Assembly: GCA_003864495.1 (NCBI GenBank)
Contig: ML133400.1
Location: forward strand, 2,322,812-2,386,811
Direction of reading: 5' to 3'
From: Nemopilema nomurai
Lineage: Eukaryota > Cnidaria > Scyphozoa > Rhizostomeae > Rhizostomatidae
DNA: 64,000 bases
Positions within the stretch are counted from its first letter, which is position 1. Every line of letters begins with the position of its first letter. A program made the position numbers and the translations under genes. The notes under the pieces were generated by a model. It was not told the DNA's origin and did no database searches. It saw only the letters and a list, made by a program, of their open reading frames with translations. Of the stretch, positions 12,230 through 24,100 are shown one piece after another.

Positions 12230-13600
12230 GTCTTAATCAAAGCATCAATTTTTAACAATTTTGGCTCAAGACCTGCAGAGATTATGAAAGCTATTAATAA
12301 CTGTGCAACACGACAGATTTTCTTATTCAAACCAAAAAAATGTTTAGGATTTTTTGTCGTTCGATGAGAGAATCTAAACAAGATTCCACAGTGAACAGAC
12401 AATCGAAGAGCAACATAAAAAAAATAGCAACAGCATTTGCACGATTTGCCTAATTAGTCCCATTCCCCTAGCTGATTTCAACATTCTTGGAATTAATGCT
12501 TTCTTGCTGTTTTAATAGTAATGATCAGACTGACAATCTGGCTGACATTGTTGTGTCATGTGATGAAAGCCATTTCAGTTAATTCATAGAGCCTGAAATG
12601 GAAGTCCTTATCTAATTCGCAATCATTTCCGCGTAACCCAGATCACATCGGCTGTCCTAAGTTTGGATTGAACGCTGATTGACCGATTTGATTGGTTGAT
12701 CGCTTGATGTATGATTTAAAGAGTGTTTATCAAGACATGCACTACGTGCGAATGTCGCACTTGCGAATCAAAGACATCTCAGCTTAAGTCTTTCTTTGAA
12801 AGAAAATTCGAAAGAAAATCCTGCCTTCTGCTATCCTTTAAAATGCTTCGTCGTATTGCACTTTTTTAATTTCAGAAAAGTTGAAAGAAGTCCAAGTTTT
12901 ATTACCTAATTTAGTTGATTAATAAAATGACAGTTCACTACTGTCAAAGACTCGCGTCTTGAAGGGTACTGTTTCACAGTAATACTACAAGGGATGAAAT
13001 CTCATTGAACGTCGAAAGCCTTTTTAAAGCGATTTATGAATAATCAATCGTGGTTTTTTAATTGAAAGGGAAGAAATTCAAATAAATATGAGCATGCGCA
13101 GGCAAAGCGTGTTTGTACAAGAAATTCGATGTGTAGTTGCCAATGCTATCACAAAATAGATTTTGCGCACTTCAAATTTCGAATCTATTTATCTCATTAT
13201 TCACTGAACAAAAAGTTTTTGCTGCACAACCCGGCTTCAGAATGTACTTAGCTCTGGATTAAGGTGAATCTTGGAAAGCGGCTATTTTGTTCACTGTTTC
13301 CTACCTGCAATTGACGAAGCCAAATGTGGTCTCAACAATTTGACCCAACAAAAAAGATCAGTCCCATTCGACTTAACATCAAGTGGAAAAATGTTTACAG
13401 TCAGTAAGGAATTGGCTTTTGGCTTGAGTCACATTTTCTAACATTTTATCAATTGATAGTTATTTCTTGTACACCCTTATTCGTTATTTTAATTTCTCGT
13501 TGCTTCTAGAGAGTGAGCTATAGCTTTGATCAAACACTTGTGAAGTTTCTTGCAAAATTTTGTTTATAAATTTCACTGTCATTTGTCGTTATTCTTTATG
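12230..13600. other. Gene-free interval
   Basis: AT-rich sequence with no ORF, repeat family or splice pattern I can support. Confidence 0.4.
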
Positions 13601-13676
13601 ACCAGTTTAGTCTAGGTGACCCGTCTGAAACATCTCTCCCCAGTTTTATTATCATGAAGAAATGGTTTTCATGAAA

Positions 13677-13933
13677 TATAAAGGAGAAAGTGTCTTCACC
13701 ATCGCGAACAAATTCGTACAAGTACAAGAATTCCTTTGCAATGATTGATTCTTCTACTGAAGCGAACATAGATTCGAGTAGAGCAACTGTTGGTCTTTGT
13801 CGTCCGTGGAAAACCGGGCAAACGCGCCATTGTGAAGCCAAATCCTTCCGAAAAGAAGCAGGAGTGGGTTTCAAATGCGTTGTTGTCAATAAAAACATGC
13901 CACGATTTTCAAAAATACTATCGTTTGCACTGA
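13677..13933 (+). pseudogene. Possible decayed fourth peptide precursor
   Basis: A TATAAAG box (13677-13683) precedes a frame (13772-13933, closed by TGA) that encodes LLVFVVRGKPGKRAIVKP and then a basic tail. The KPGKR-(A)IV block matches precursor 1 (TKPGKRIV) in protein and in DNA: AAAACC-GGCAAACGC-ATTGT with few differences. No ATG opens this frame, since a TAG lies at 13769-13771, and only a fragment of a hydrophobic leader remains. It may therefore be a pseudogene, or the second exon of a spliced gene whose signal-peptide exon I could not find. The competing minus-strand frame 13596-13982 has no recognisable features. Confidence 0.3.
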
Positions 13934-14331
13934 TCCTTCGACAAATACACCAGCACTTCGTAAAGAAACGCTGCGTGCACATAACAATGTAAGAATGTAG
14001 GGGAGAGGTTGGCGAAATGAGGTGACGGCTTCCAAGGCAAATGGATTTAGGAAAAGATGGCTATTGCAAAGTTGCACCGCATACTGTGCTTATGCAGTGG
14101 AATGGGTAGTTCAGTAGGGTGCATTTATAGGTGGCTTTAATGTTAAGCGCTGTCAACCTGGTCGGAGAAAGTGTCATAAAAAGTCATCAACTTGCAAGAG
14201 ATTCCAATGCACACGGGTTGTCATTATATATTAAGACACTTAAAGGCTAACCAGTATTATACACGCCTCTACAACAGAGTAAATAATGCAAACTAAATGT
14301 TTAGCGACACCTAGGCGGAAGACGATCGTTT

Positions 14332-14955
14332 TTAACCAGGCCTGGGCGGTCTGTTTTCGTCACTCTCTTCTTTCTCTTTCCTACTCTTCGCGAAACTGTA
14401 CAGGTCCAGGTCTTCCAGTTCTTCGGCCAGTCGCAAGAGTTCTTCTTTCCTCAGTCTTTGGCTTGTTGTCGTCTCTGTGCTTCCTTCCTCTCCAATCTGG
14501 CGAGACAATTTGCCGAACAAGCTTTCAAAAGTCTGCGGGAATCTCTTCACCTTCCCGGCTACAGACCGTTTCAGTTCAGCGAGGTCTTGCAGCTGCTGAC
14601 GAATCTTTGTCTCCGTCCTTCCCATCATTCGCACCACCCTTCTGGTTGCCGCACCATCGCCAGCCTCAAGTCCAATTAGATCGCCAAGGAGACCGTCCAC
14701 ATTCCGTCTTTTCCCATTGGCTATGTCTCTCTTGTAGCCTGCACCTTCCTCATTGTCAAGAACAGCTTCTTTCTCGCTTTGAATGGCCCTCTTCTTGACA
14801 CTCACATTGTCTCTCTTGTACACGTTACCTGATGTTAAAGACGATGCATCGTTCGAGAGCAACTCCAATACAGTTCTACCCGAGCTCAAAGGTCCGGCAA
14901 GGCCCTCGCTGATTCGGAGCACGAGGAGAGTCAAGAGCACTAAGACTGGCTTCAT
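14332..14955 (-). CDS. Secreted neuropeptide-like precursor 3 (RPPRP-amide)
   Basis: Single-exon precursor of 207 aa. Residues 1-20 are a strong signal peptide (LVLLTLLVL core, ending EGLA). The body contains many dibasic sites: VYKR, VKKR, GYKR, NGKRR, TRR, VKR and others. It also has a helical, charged region EELLRLAEELEDLDL. The protein ends NRPPRPG and the stop, so the terminal Gly can be converted to an amide, giving ...RPPRP-amide. This is the same PPRPG-stop ending as precursor 1. NGKRR in the middle is a second possible amidation site. The start is the first ATG. The longer upstream open frame has no in-frame ATG. TATATAAG lies at 15051-15058. The gene is unlike its intron-rich neighbours. 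The RPamide family assignment is inferred from the C-terminus only. Confidence 0.72.
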   Translation of the reverse strand: MKPVLVLLTLLVLRISEGLAGPLSSGRTVLELLSNDASSLTSGNVYKRDNVSVKKRAIQSEKEAVLDNEEGAGYKRDIANGKRRNVDGLLGDLIGLEAGDGAATRRVVRMMGRTETKIRQQLQDLAELKRSVAGKVKRFPQTFESLFGKLSRQIGEEGSTETTTSQRLRKEELLRLAEELEDLDLYSFAKSRKEKEESDENRPPRPG

Positions 14956-15050
14956 GCTGTCGGTGCGTTGTTTGCCGGTGATAAGCACTAGGTCTTGGTA
15001 GCGATAATTTCGCGAGACCAGAGCTTTGATCTTTGAAGAAACGCCACGTC

Positions 15051-15058
15051 CTTATATA
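15051..15058 (-). promoter_or_regulatory. TATA box, precursor 3
   Basis: TATATAAG on the minus strand, 96 bp before the ATG at 14955. The predicted transcription start is near 15025. Confidence 0.6.
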
Positions 15059-15069
15059 GGTCTCACTCA

Positions 15070-18000
15070 CTTATGACCGGATACATGTGTGACATGCTTG
15101 GCTATTGTGACGCCTAGTCATCGTTCATTCAAATTTGCGCACGCCGTCTAGATACGACGGTGATACAAAGCGAAATTTCTGCATTTCAGCATCTTGATGT
15201 TGTAAATTATCATTAATTATTCAGCTATAGGTGTACACACAAACGGCCGGCCATTATTCCCTTAACAATCACTTCCGCGTATTTACTTTATCTTTGCAAT
15301 TAACCTTCATCAATGTTTTCATTACTTTCTGCTTTCTCTATTAAAATCGTTTCAATACTTGTTAACATCTGTTACCGTTGTAGGCAGCTTCGTGATGCCG
15401 TCCACTATTACCTCTTCTTGCTTAGTCTTTATGCTTCCAGAACAACGGCATCTTTTTCTGTATTTCGTTAATGACCTTGGAATGAAAGGCGTGTGATACT
15501 TGTCTTCGTGCGTAAAAGCCTAAACTGAATCTCGACCTGACCTAGAATATCTAAAACTGACACAATTTCTCGTCAGCTTTAGCAAACATTGCGCATCGCA
15601 GAGGACACATCTATTTCTTCTCAAACTAGGTCAAATGTTACTTTGAAAACGTCAAGCGTGAAGTTTTGATGATCTTCCTGGTACGTGCATTACCTCTGCA
15701 TGTCCATTCGCTAGACGACATGCGATACAAATAATTAAAGAACAATTAAAAGATCCTTATAAAAGTAATGAAACCAATACATGTTGTGGCATTTTTTAAT
15801 GATACTCTGAAGGTCAACAAGAAATAAGAAAGTCAGAGATGATTAGGTAGCTGTATCCAATCTGAAACTATATATCATGATTACACACAATATTGACGAA
15901 GATGACGAAGATTGAAGACTGTTTCTCTAGTCGGCCGAAAGCAGTAGCAAGATGACCCGAAACACGTGTCACCTTGTTTTTGAGACTTAGATTAAGGTAC
16001 ATATCATCTTGTCATTTCGTAATGTTTTAGATGAAAAGGGGACTTAGTATTGTTAATTGGCAAGGAGCCTTTTGCACTGATTGTACACTGACAGCATGTT
16101 GTATAGGATGTGATGCACACTGTCGGCGCATAAGCTGATGACATAAGTCTAAAGAAACCATGTTGGGCTGAATTAACTTGGATGTTATGATTTGGAACGA
16201 GACAGTAGCTACAGCCGTTGGGATGTGAAAACCAGAACAATTATACGGTGAGAAAATATTTCAAAAGACTTTGCAATCTCTTATGAATAAAAGGCAAAAT
16301 AAGAAAGTAAATCCTGCGTCTGAAACTGCAAAAGCAGACATGAATTTCTGTTAATATCATTGTTTTGATACGGACGATCCTTTGCTTTCGGTGCAAATTA
16401 CTTATTCATGGTCATGTTCAATTAACTATTAGGGGTTGTTCTGCTGTATTCGCGCATTTGCAAAACTTCACAATAGTAAAATACCACAAGACGTAATAAT
16501 TGAATACCACGTGATGCAGCTATCAAACACCACGTGATGCAATAACTTGTCATTTAGTATTTTAGTATTCCATTATTTATTTCTATAAGCATCCCAAGGT
16601 AGCTTTTAGGACACTGAGAAGCTTAAGCTTATCGAGCAGTGTCCTGGTCCTTCCTTGCACTCCTAATAACTCCCCATTTGATTTTTCTTTTCCTTCGACA
16701 AGATAAGCGTTTTCCTCTAAGCCTCATTTTTAGAATGATAGAATAAAAATGCTTGAACTTCTCAACTTCTCTCCAAATCAAGTTATTTGCGATTATTTTG
16801 CTCCTCTTCAGCTTTGAAGATTTGATTCTTGAATGGTGTGATTTTTGTTGCTGTTCTTACCAAGCGAGCCTTCATTGCTTTCTCAACATACTTTAGCTCA
16901 ATAAAGTTGTTCTGTACAGCTTTCTCTCTTTTTAGTGTTTAAGAACTCTTTTTGCGAAGCTATAAGTTATGTAAGTTCGAAATGCTGAGCACAAGAATGG
17001 ATACAAAAACGTGTTACAGTATTACATGAACATGATTCGTAGGCGACAAACTCCCTCTGGAATAAAATGACTTATCAAACAATTAAAACTCTAATAACTA
17101 TTCATGAAAAGAAAACAAAATTTACTGTCCTAAAAAAGTAATGCTTCTTTCAAGGCATTACAAAGTTCAGTATTTATATAAAATTACAATCATTAATTGT
17201 TCACAAGGAATTCGTGTTAACATTAAAATCTTTGACGCAAGTTCTAAAGCGTGTACTAGATATTTTCCTGACATTTGTAATATTAATTCGAAAGGCGCGT
17301 ATCAGAAATCAGAATCAGAAAACGTCAACAATCGACTTACTAAAGGGAAAGTGGCTGTCCTTAGATTCCAGTTATTCTAAAAACAATCTATTTCGTTTCC
17401 TGACATTTTGCGAACAATATTTGACTCATTTCACAAACCGATGAAGACACAAATAAGAAATACAACGTATTCTTGCTGTTATGACAAACAACTCTTTTCA
17501 AAACGATTACCATTTCTTACCTTTATACACGAAAATTTAAGGCAAATCAACACCCAATACAACAAATCTGAAGCCGATCAAACTATAAATGCAACTTTGC
17601 CAGTAAATTTCACCAGCATTCTTTCAAGCAACAAAATCTGTAAACATTTGTTAAAAACTCCACAGGCAGAGAAAACAACTGATGATCCTGTGTTAATATG
17701 ACTTGGAGTAGGGGCATGTCAAAAAGCAAAGACAATCCGACGTAAAGCAGCACCTGTAACATCACACCTATCGATTTGGGACCAAACCGAGACTCGAAAA
17801 TGACAGCTTGGTTCATAACCAGTCTCAATGCAGAAAAAACATACAAATAACCGCTTTTTCAACATCGCGAATTCTGACCTTATTATCAAAAGACCACTTA
17901 TCACTTATCATGTTCTTGTAAAAAAGGGCGAGCGGATCTCTGACATCTGCATGCCGAATTGCCTTTCCAAAACATAACGAAAAAATCAGATTTGCATTCA

Positions 18001-18171
18001 ACATCCGAAGTTAATTTAATTTCTACATTAAGAATTTAATTCCTACAGGATTTACATCAATTTACAACCACGCGTTGTAACATGATAATGGTAAATGCAT
18101 CTAGAATTATAATAAAATGGAAAATTCGCAAAGATGTTCGTGAATTCGAAAAAGCTTGTCTAGTTAGGCTA
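15070..18171. other. Gene-free interval
   Basis: Runs between precursor 3 and the 3' end of the first Spinster gene. It contains copy 2 of the dispersed hairpin repeat (16590-16655). Frames at 16004-16240 (Cys-rich) and 17610-17846 (hydrophobic) were considered and have no support. Confidence 0.4.
16590..16655. repeat. Dispersed hairpin repeat, copy 2
   Basis: Counterpart of 7751-7816. Here the arms are perfect: AGGACACTG at 16608-16616 and CAGTGTCCT at 16637-16645, around a 20-base loop that itself contains AAGCTTAAGCTT. Sequence inside and just outside the stem is conserved between the two copies. The element is therefore longer than the stem, about 66 bp. Confidence 0.6.
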
Positions 18172-21100
18172 TCAGATAAGATTGTTCTGCTGTCTCCGTT
18201 TGTCTCTGAAGCTGACTGTGGGAATCAGCTGTTTCTTGTCATTTGATGTTTCTTCGAATGACTCGTGGTCGACACTATCTATGCGGCTCCTTGATTCAGG
18301 ACCAACTGCCCCTGCGAAGTCATTACATGGCGGTGGGAGCGAGTCCAGATACCTTTGATTCTCCTCCTCAATGGCCCTTTTCGTCGTGCTTTCAGCTAAC
18401 TCCCTGTCCTTCACCAAATGCTTCGCGCAAAAGTAATAGGCAACTGCGCCGAGCAAACTCACAAACGGCGTTATGAACAGAGCGTAGAGCAGTGCTCTCT
18501 GCTTGGCAACGTCTGACTTATCATCTCCTTGAACAGCGTCAGCAATCTGAAGTTCAATCAATTCTTGCATGTCAAAAGGCATCTCTACCAAAGGCGCCTT
18601 CACAGTAGCACCGAGGAGGCGTGGCAACGAGCCGCATAAAAGGTTGTTAAAAACAGTTGAAATCAAAAGCTTAAAGCCAACTTTAAGCAACTTTGCAATG
18701 AAAATTTCGACGTGCACTAAAGCACTGGTCGGAAGATAGGGTCGGAAGCCGAGTGCTGTTCAAGCCCAAGGCGACTTTTGGACGTTCCCTTCTGCGCCAG
18801 GAAGAAATATATATGGAAGTACGATATAAACATAAGTCTGGGAGGCACAGATCGAGTAAAAGTCATAGAAAGGTAAAACAGCCTCAAATAGTATTAGAAT
18901 GATCCTTAAAAAAACCGCCTTTGAGAAACAAAGTTCTTGAAGGGCAAAAATGTAAGAATCTACAAAACTAGTCATCCTCAACCCTAAAGAACTACTTTGA
19001 AAATCAAAATTCAATTGACTGTCCCTGTAAACGCAATTCACAAGAGACACTAGATAAAGAACTTGCGTAATCCATGCATACGCTGCCAATGTTTACGAGT
19101 GTGTTATTTATGCAGCAAGATCAAATGTAAAATGAGATTTGGTTGCAGCGAGGGAACACTCCTCTGACTTTGTCCTGGTCCGTGATGAAACTTTGAATAA
19201 TTATACATCATCGAAGAGCCTTCGCTATTTCGTGCCACCTCATTATCTCAAGAATAATTATGGTCCTGACTGGGCATTTTTGTTCTTAAGAAGCTATTAG
19301 CCAACTGTTAGCACTAGAACCAACAATAAACAAAAAGCTAAGAACAAGCTCGTTCCTAAGCGAAAAAAAATTATTGCACTATCATTTGAAAATGAGTAAT
19401 AAATGTTTTAAAGGAATACACATGAACACTTTTGCCACGAGAAGGACTAGCTTCGGTTTGAGACCTATCTTTCTAGCAAACACAATTGCCACCAAAACCA
19501 ACCGCAAGATTGTTTGCCGTGCTGCCTTATCGTTACTTTCATTTTATTATTAGAAAATCGTAATCAAATTTCTCATGCAGCTTCTTGGACACTTCTTGAC
19601 GAAAGTGATTCGTCCAAAGACAGCTGGGATAACCAAAAATTTTTATTTACTCCGAAAACAAACAGCGTTTAAATAAAAATTCACATCATGTTATTTTCGT
19701 TTCAAACTAGGTGGGCAAGTGATAAGTCAAATATTATCCTCAGTGCAAGCCAGCCACAGTATAATCGTTTATGCTGCCACTTAATAAAAACGTTTCCGAA
19801 GCACGAGTGAATTTCAAATCGGCCATACCACAGCTCAAAAGCATTCCCTGTAGTCTTTATTGATGCATAAGACAAGGAGTGGCAGGTTTTTCAGCCAAAA
19901 TAAACCTGACACGAGATACACACAACGGTGTTCTCTTAGACAGTAAAATATCATTCTCGGCAGAATAGATGTGGTGACAATACTGTTTTGGCATCAATTT
20001 TTAAAGGCAGTTTTTGGAAAAGATTCTTATCACCAACGAGAGCACACAAATCAATATTTAATGAAGTTACTTACTGCGCCCACAATGAATGGACTAGCTG
20101 CATCGCCAAACAGATGAATGAACAGAATTTGCACGGCTTCTGCTGTGGACCTTCTACTCGGTACAATGACGTACTGGAAAAAAACGTTCTTCTCAAGCAA
20201 AGGAAACAGTCATTGCAGGGGCATAGTGGGGAGAGGTGTAACCGAAAAATGCTTCTTGGGAGGGCCTAAATCAAACTGGGTCATGGCTGCAATACAGGGA
20301 TAGAAAATTAGGGGGGATATATTTGGTATAAGCAAATGATCCATTGATCCAACGGCAACCTAGTTAGAACTTTTTTTCAGGAAAATCTAGAGATCTTTCC
20401 ACTATCTTGGTCAAAATTATTGCGAAGAATCCTCACTGCATTTAGTGTTGATTTTTTCTTCTATCAGAACGAAATTGGCAACATAGAGTTGATGAAGGGC
20501 CAGCCCCTTAGCCTAACGCTCTTCTGACGTTTTTAAAAATTACTTTCTTCCTCGGTTGTGCCTCATTACCTCAAGGTTCTATGCGAAATGGTAAGATGTG
20601 AAAATCATTCTGATAGCTAGCTACTACTGTCTGACAGTAAACAATAAGGTGAAGACGAGCAAAGGAAAAGTGGCAGCTGGCGATTCGCAAGCAAATGCCA
20701 GGAGGAAGAAAAACTTGCATTGCTCATCTGAACAAAAACAGCATAAGTTACGAAAAAATTTTTCTAGGGTAAATATAAAACCAAAAGCAGCTGGTCTTGG
20801 TTTACAGCAAAGACTTTCTTAGCAACGTCCTTGGCTTAGGGTGTACTATAGACAGGTTACTCGATACAGACTATTGTATTAAAAATTGAACTGCGTAGTC
20901 GAAAGTCGATCAACTTACTAAAAGGAGATCTCCGTTTGGCGCCCAGTTGAGGCAAAGGAGGATCTCACCAAGCGCTATGAGAACCTTTGAGTGAATGAAA
21001 AAGCTTTAAATGAATGAACATTATAATGAATGATAATAATAGTTATTACTTAATAATTGGCATGGGAAACGGCTAGTTCCCATCCAAAAGAAGATGTAGC

Positions 21101-24100
21101 GAAAAATGCATGCAACAAATCTAACTATAGGGCACCTTTCACTGTTTGAACGATAAAAGGGATTTGTCTATTGCAATTAAAATGGTTATAAAAAGAGAAA
21201 TCGTCACTGAAGCAATGATATAAATCCTAGGGTATTGTTTTACCAGTTTTAAAGATATAGCAACGAAAGAAAATTCTTTGGAAACGGTACTGATTTCCGT
21301 TGTCCAGATGAACAATATTGCAATGTGATACTCTGATTGCAATGCTGAAAATGATATTCCCTGCTTTTTTTAATGTTTAGGTCTTTAAAGAAGAGGCAAC
21401 GGCTCCTTCGAGCATGACCAAACTAGACCAGGCTACGTACCCACGTCAGGTAGACCATCTTGTCGGCGAGGTACAATGAGAAAAATAGGAATGGAATTGA
21501 CGCAAAGATGCCTACACCACAGACAATGGCGTCTGATCTTTTGTTAAACCCTCGATACCTCCTTGCGATTTCAGAGCCCGACCACACTCCGATTACTCCA
21601 GAAAGACAGGTGATGATTCCGAATACGTAGCTGACACTAAAATAGAAACCAGCGACTTAAAGCGGGCTTAACAGAGATAAAAGAAGTAGTAAACATGGGA
21701 AGCTGCGATAAACAAGTCGGAGTGTGATTAAACCAGATGATAAGAAATGTGTGATAAAGTGAGGCATATAATAAATGCGGATCGTATGGAAACCCTATGA
21801 AAGATGACGGTTTTAAACAAAATTCTGTGCAAGGGACAATAAGTGGCATGTCGTTTGAAGAAATTAATTGAGGTTGTTTTAGGGAAGACAAGCCTGTTGT
21901 TTGAGAATGCAACGATCGACGCGATCTGTTTTTTCTAGATTGCTCCACTTACACAAACTAGCTGTGATTTCTAAGAAAACAGCTCGGGAAAGCAAAACAC
22001 AGATGACGCAACAAATGAATGGAAAAAGAGTGGGATGATAGATGGCTGCCGCCAGTAAATTATATATCATTGAAAACAAGAAATGATCCCCCCTAGCAGG
22101 ATGTTACAGTGTGAACAAAGAGAGATGAGCCAGGGTGATCTTACGCGTGTTATGAAAATAAGCTTACAACAGAGACAGCAAATCACAAAAAGGGATGCGA
22201 AAGAACCAGATTTGATGTCTGTGCTTACCATCAAGTAGAAAAACATGTCAATACTCAGAGGAAAATACTCACTCATCAATTTTCAAATGCTTGCCTTTTG
22301 ACCGCTCAGAGTACAGCACGAATTCAGGGGCAAAGAAGGCGAGACTCCCAACGACAAACGAGACGCAAGTGAAGCCAACTGACGCGTGTACAAAGCTTTT
22401 GCTACAGAGAAAGAGAGATCATGACAGTAAAAAACAAGATTGTGGCAAAAAACAGACACAATCTATCGTGCTGACATTACTGTGTTGCAAAACCATATTG
22501 TTTCTTCTTGTCACTGTGAGTAAAAGAAATAGGAGGAGATAAGGGTGCGTTGATAAGCGATAATTTTGCAAATTGATTGTGATAATAAGCTTGCTGGAAG
22601 CCACTATCAACAAATCACAAAGTGTTGGCAGACAGAAGCAAAGAAAACCCTGCTACTTTTCTGAGAATTAGTTACAGGTGTAAACAGCTCATAACACGTT
22701 TGAATTTCTCATCTCTTTGAAATTAAAAGACGAGCTATTTTCAAAAAACCAAAGCCAGCAGCTCTTTTATGGAAGTACACTTGCCATCTAGGGTTTGTAG
22801 CTTAGCCTGTCTATCTTGATATAAGCATCTTGTTAACAAATTCTACCAGTTTACATGGTTTGCAAGTATATGATGTCCTGCTTGTTAGACTGAATATTTT
22901 CAGAATTAAACTTAACATCTTTATGGTAGAAGATGTTGCAATGGAAAACTAATGAAAGATATAATATATATATCAAGAAAAACATCTTCCTCATATAAGC
23001 ACCATAGAAAATACAACAGAGTTTATGGACAATAAATAAATTTAAGGAAACCCATTACTTACACTTTAAAAATGTACTTTATATCTTCAAGATAACTGGA
23101 TGTCTCATGATGCAGAGATGCAGACACATCTTGAAGATCAGGTGAATCACTCTCCACTGCACCCCGCTTTGGCTCATGGACCACCATTAGGCACAAGATG
23201 ACACAAAGAACACCAAGGCCAGGTGTCACACGAAATGCCCAGTGCCAATCGTTACCAGCTGCTTTTGCAACTTTTGATCCAACAATATAACCTAACCCAC
23301 TTGGAAGAAGAAACAATATGCTACATGGTTCAATGTTTCAAAGAAAATGTTCATCTATACTCATCAGCAAAAAAATGCTACAACTAGTTCTATGCTCTTC
23401 TCTAAAACTAGACAGTTATGTTGGCTACATTTGAATATAAAATAATATACTTTTTTAACCTAGTATTCATCAGGTTTTTAAGCCAGTGTGAATAAGTATG
23501 GGTTTCCTGGAATAAAAGTACCAGCAATCTTGTTATGATTGCAAAGCCAACACTAGAAAGACTGTTTCTGAAATCTATGAAAAAGCAGTATCACACAATA
23601 TTTTGTACAACATTGAAAAAATGGAATCACATAACAGACTGAGCAAGAAGTTTCATAATGCTTTAAAGACAATTATTTCCTATTAAAAACTCATAGACAG
23701 CATAAAATTAAATGAAAGTTATCAAAGACCAATTTCTGGTTAAGAGAAGACACTTTTACTCATGTAAGGTATCCATGAAAACTTTGGAAAAAGATAAGAA
23801 AAACTGGCAAAGTAACTACCTGCCACATGGTATTGCAAAATAGAAAAGCGATAGAGCTTTTGTTCTTGTATCACCAACAAACATGTCTGCTATTATGGTA
23901 GGTGCTACTGTTGAATAACTGGCTTCCCCTATGCCGACAAGGCCTCTGATAATAAAAAACCATACAAGGCCCTGCATGAAAAAGATGGACGGTATTAGTA
24001 AAGCGGGCAGAATTGATGAGGGTTTTGGGACAAAAGTAAAAAGGCATTGAACATTAGACTTCTCTGAATGAATCTGCTAACTAGTAAACATGACTGAAGC

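Noticed and set aside
13596..13982. 128-codon minus-strand frame
   Set aside because: No recognisable features; overlaps the better supported TATA plus KPGKR block on the plus strand.
18547..18717. N-terminal extension of the last Spinster A exon
   Set aside because: Upstream of the acceptor at 18547 the sequence does not resemble the family, and the phase joins exon 8 exactly at 18546.
18760..19089. 109-codon minus-strand frame with a signal-peptide-like start
   Set aside because: The frame opens with TTG, not ATG, and it lies in the last intron of Spinster A.
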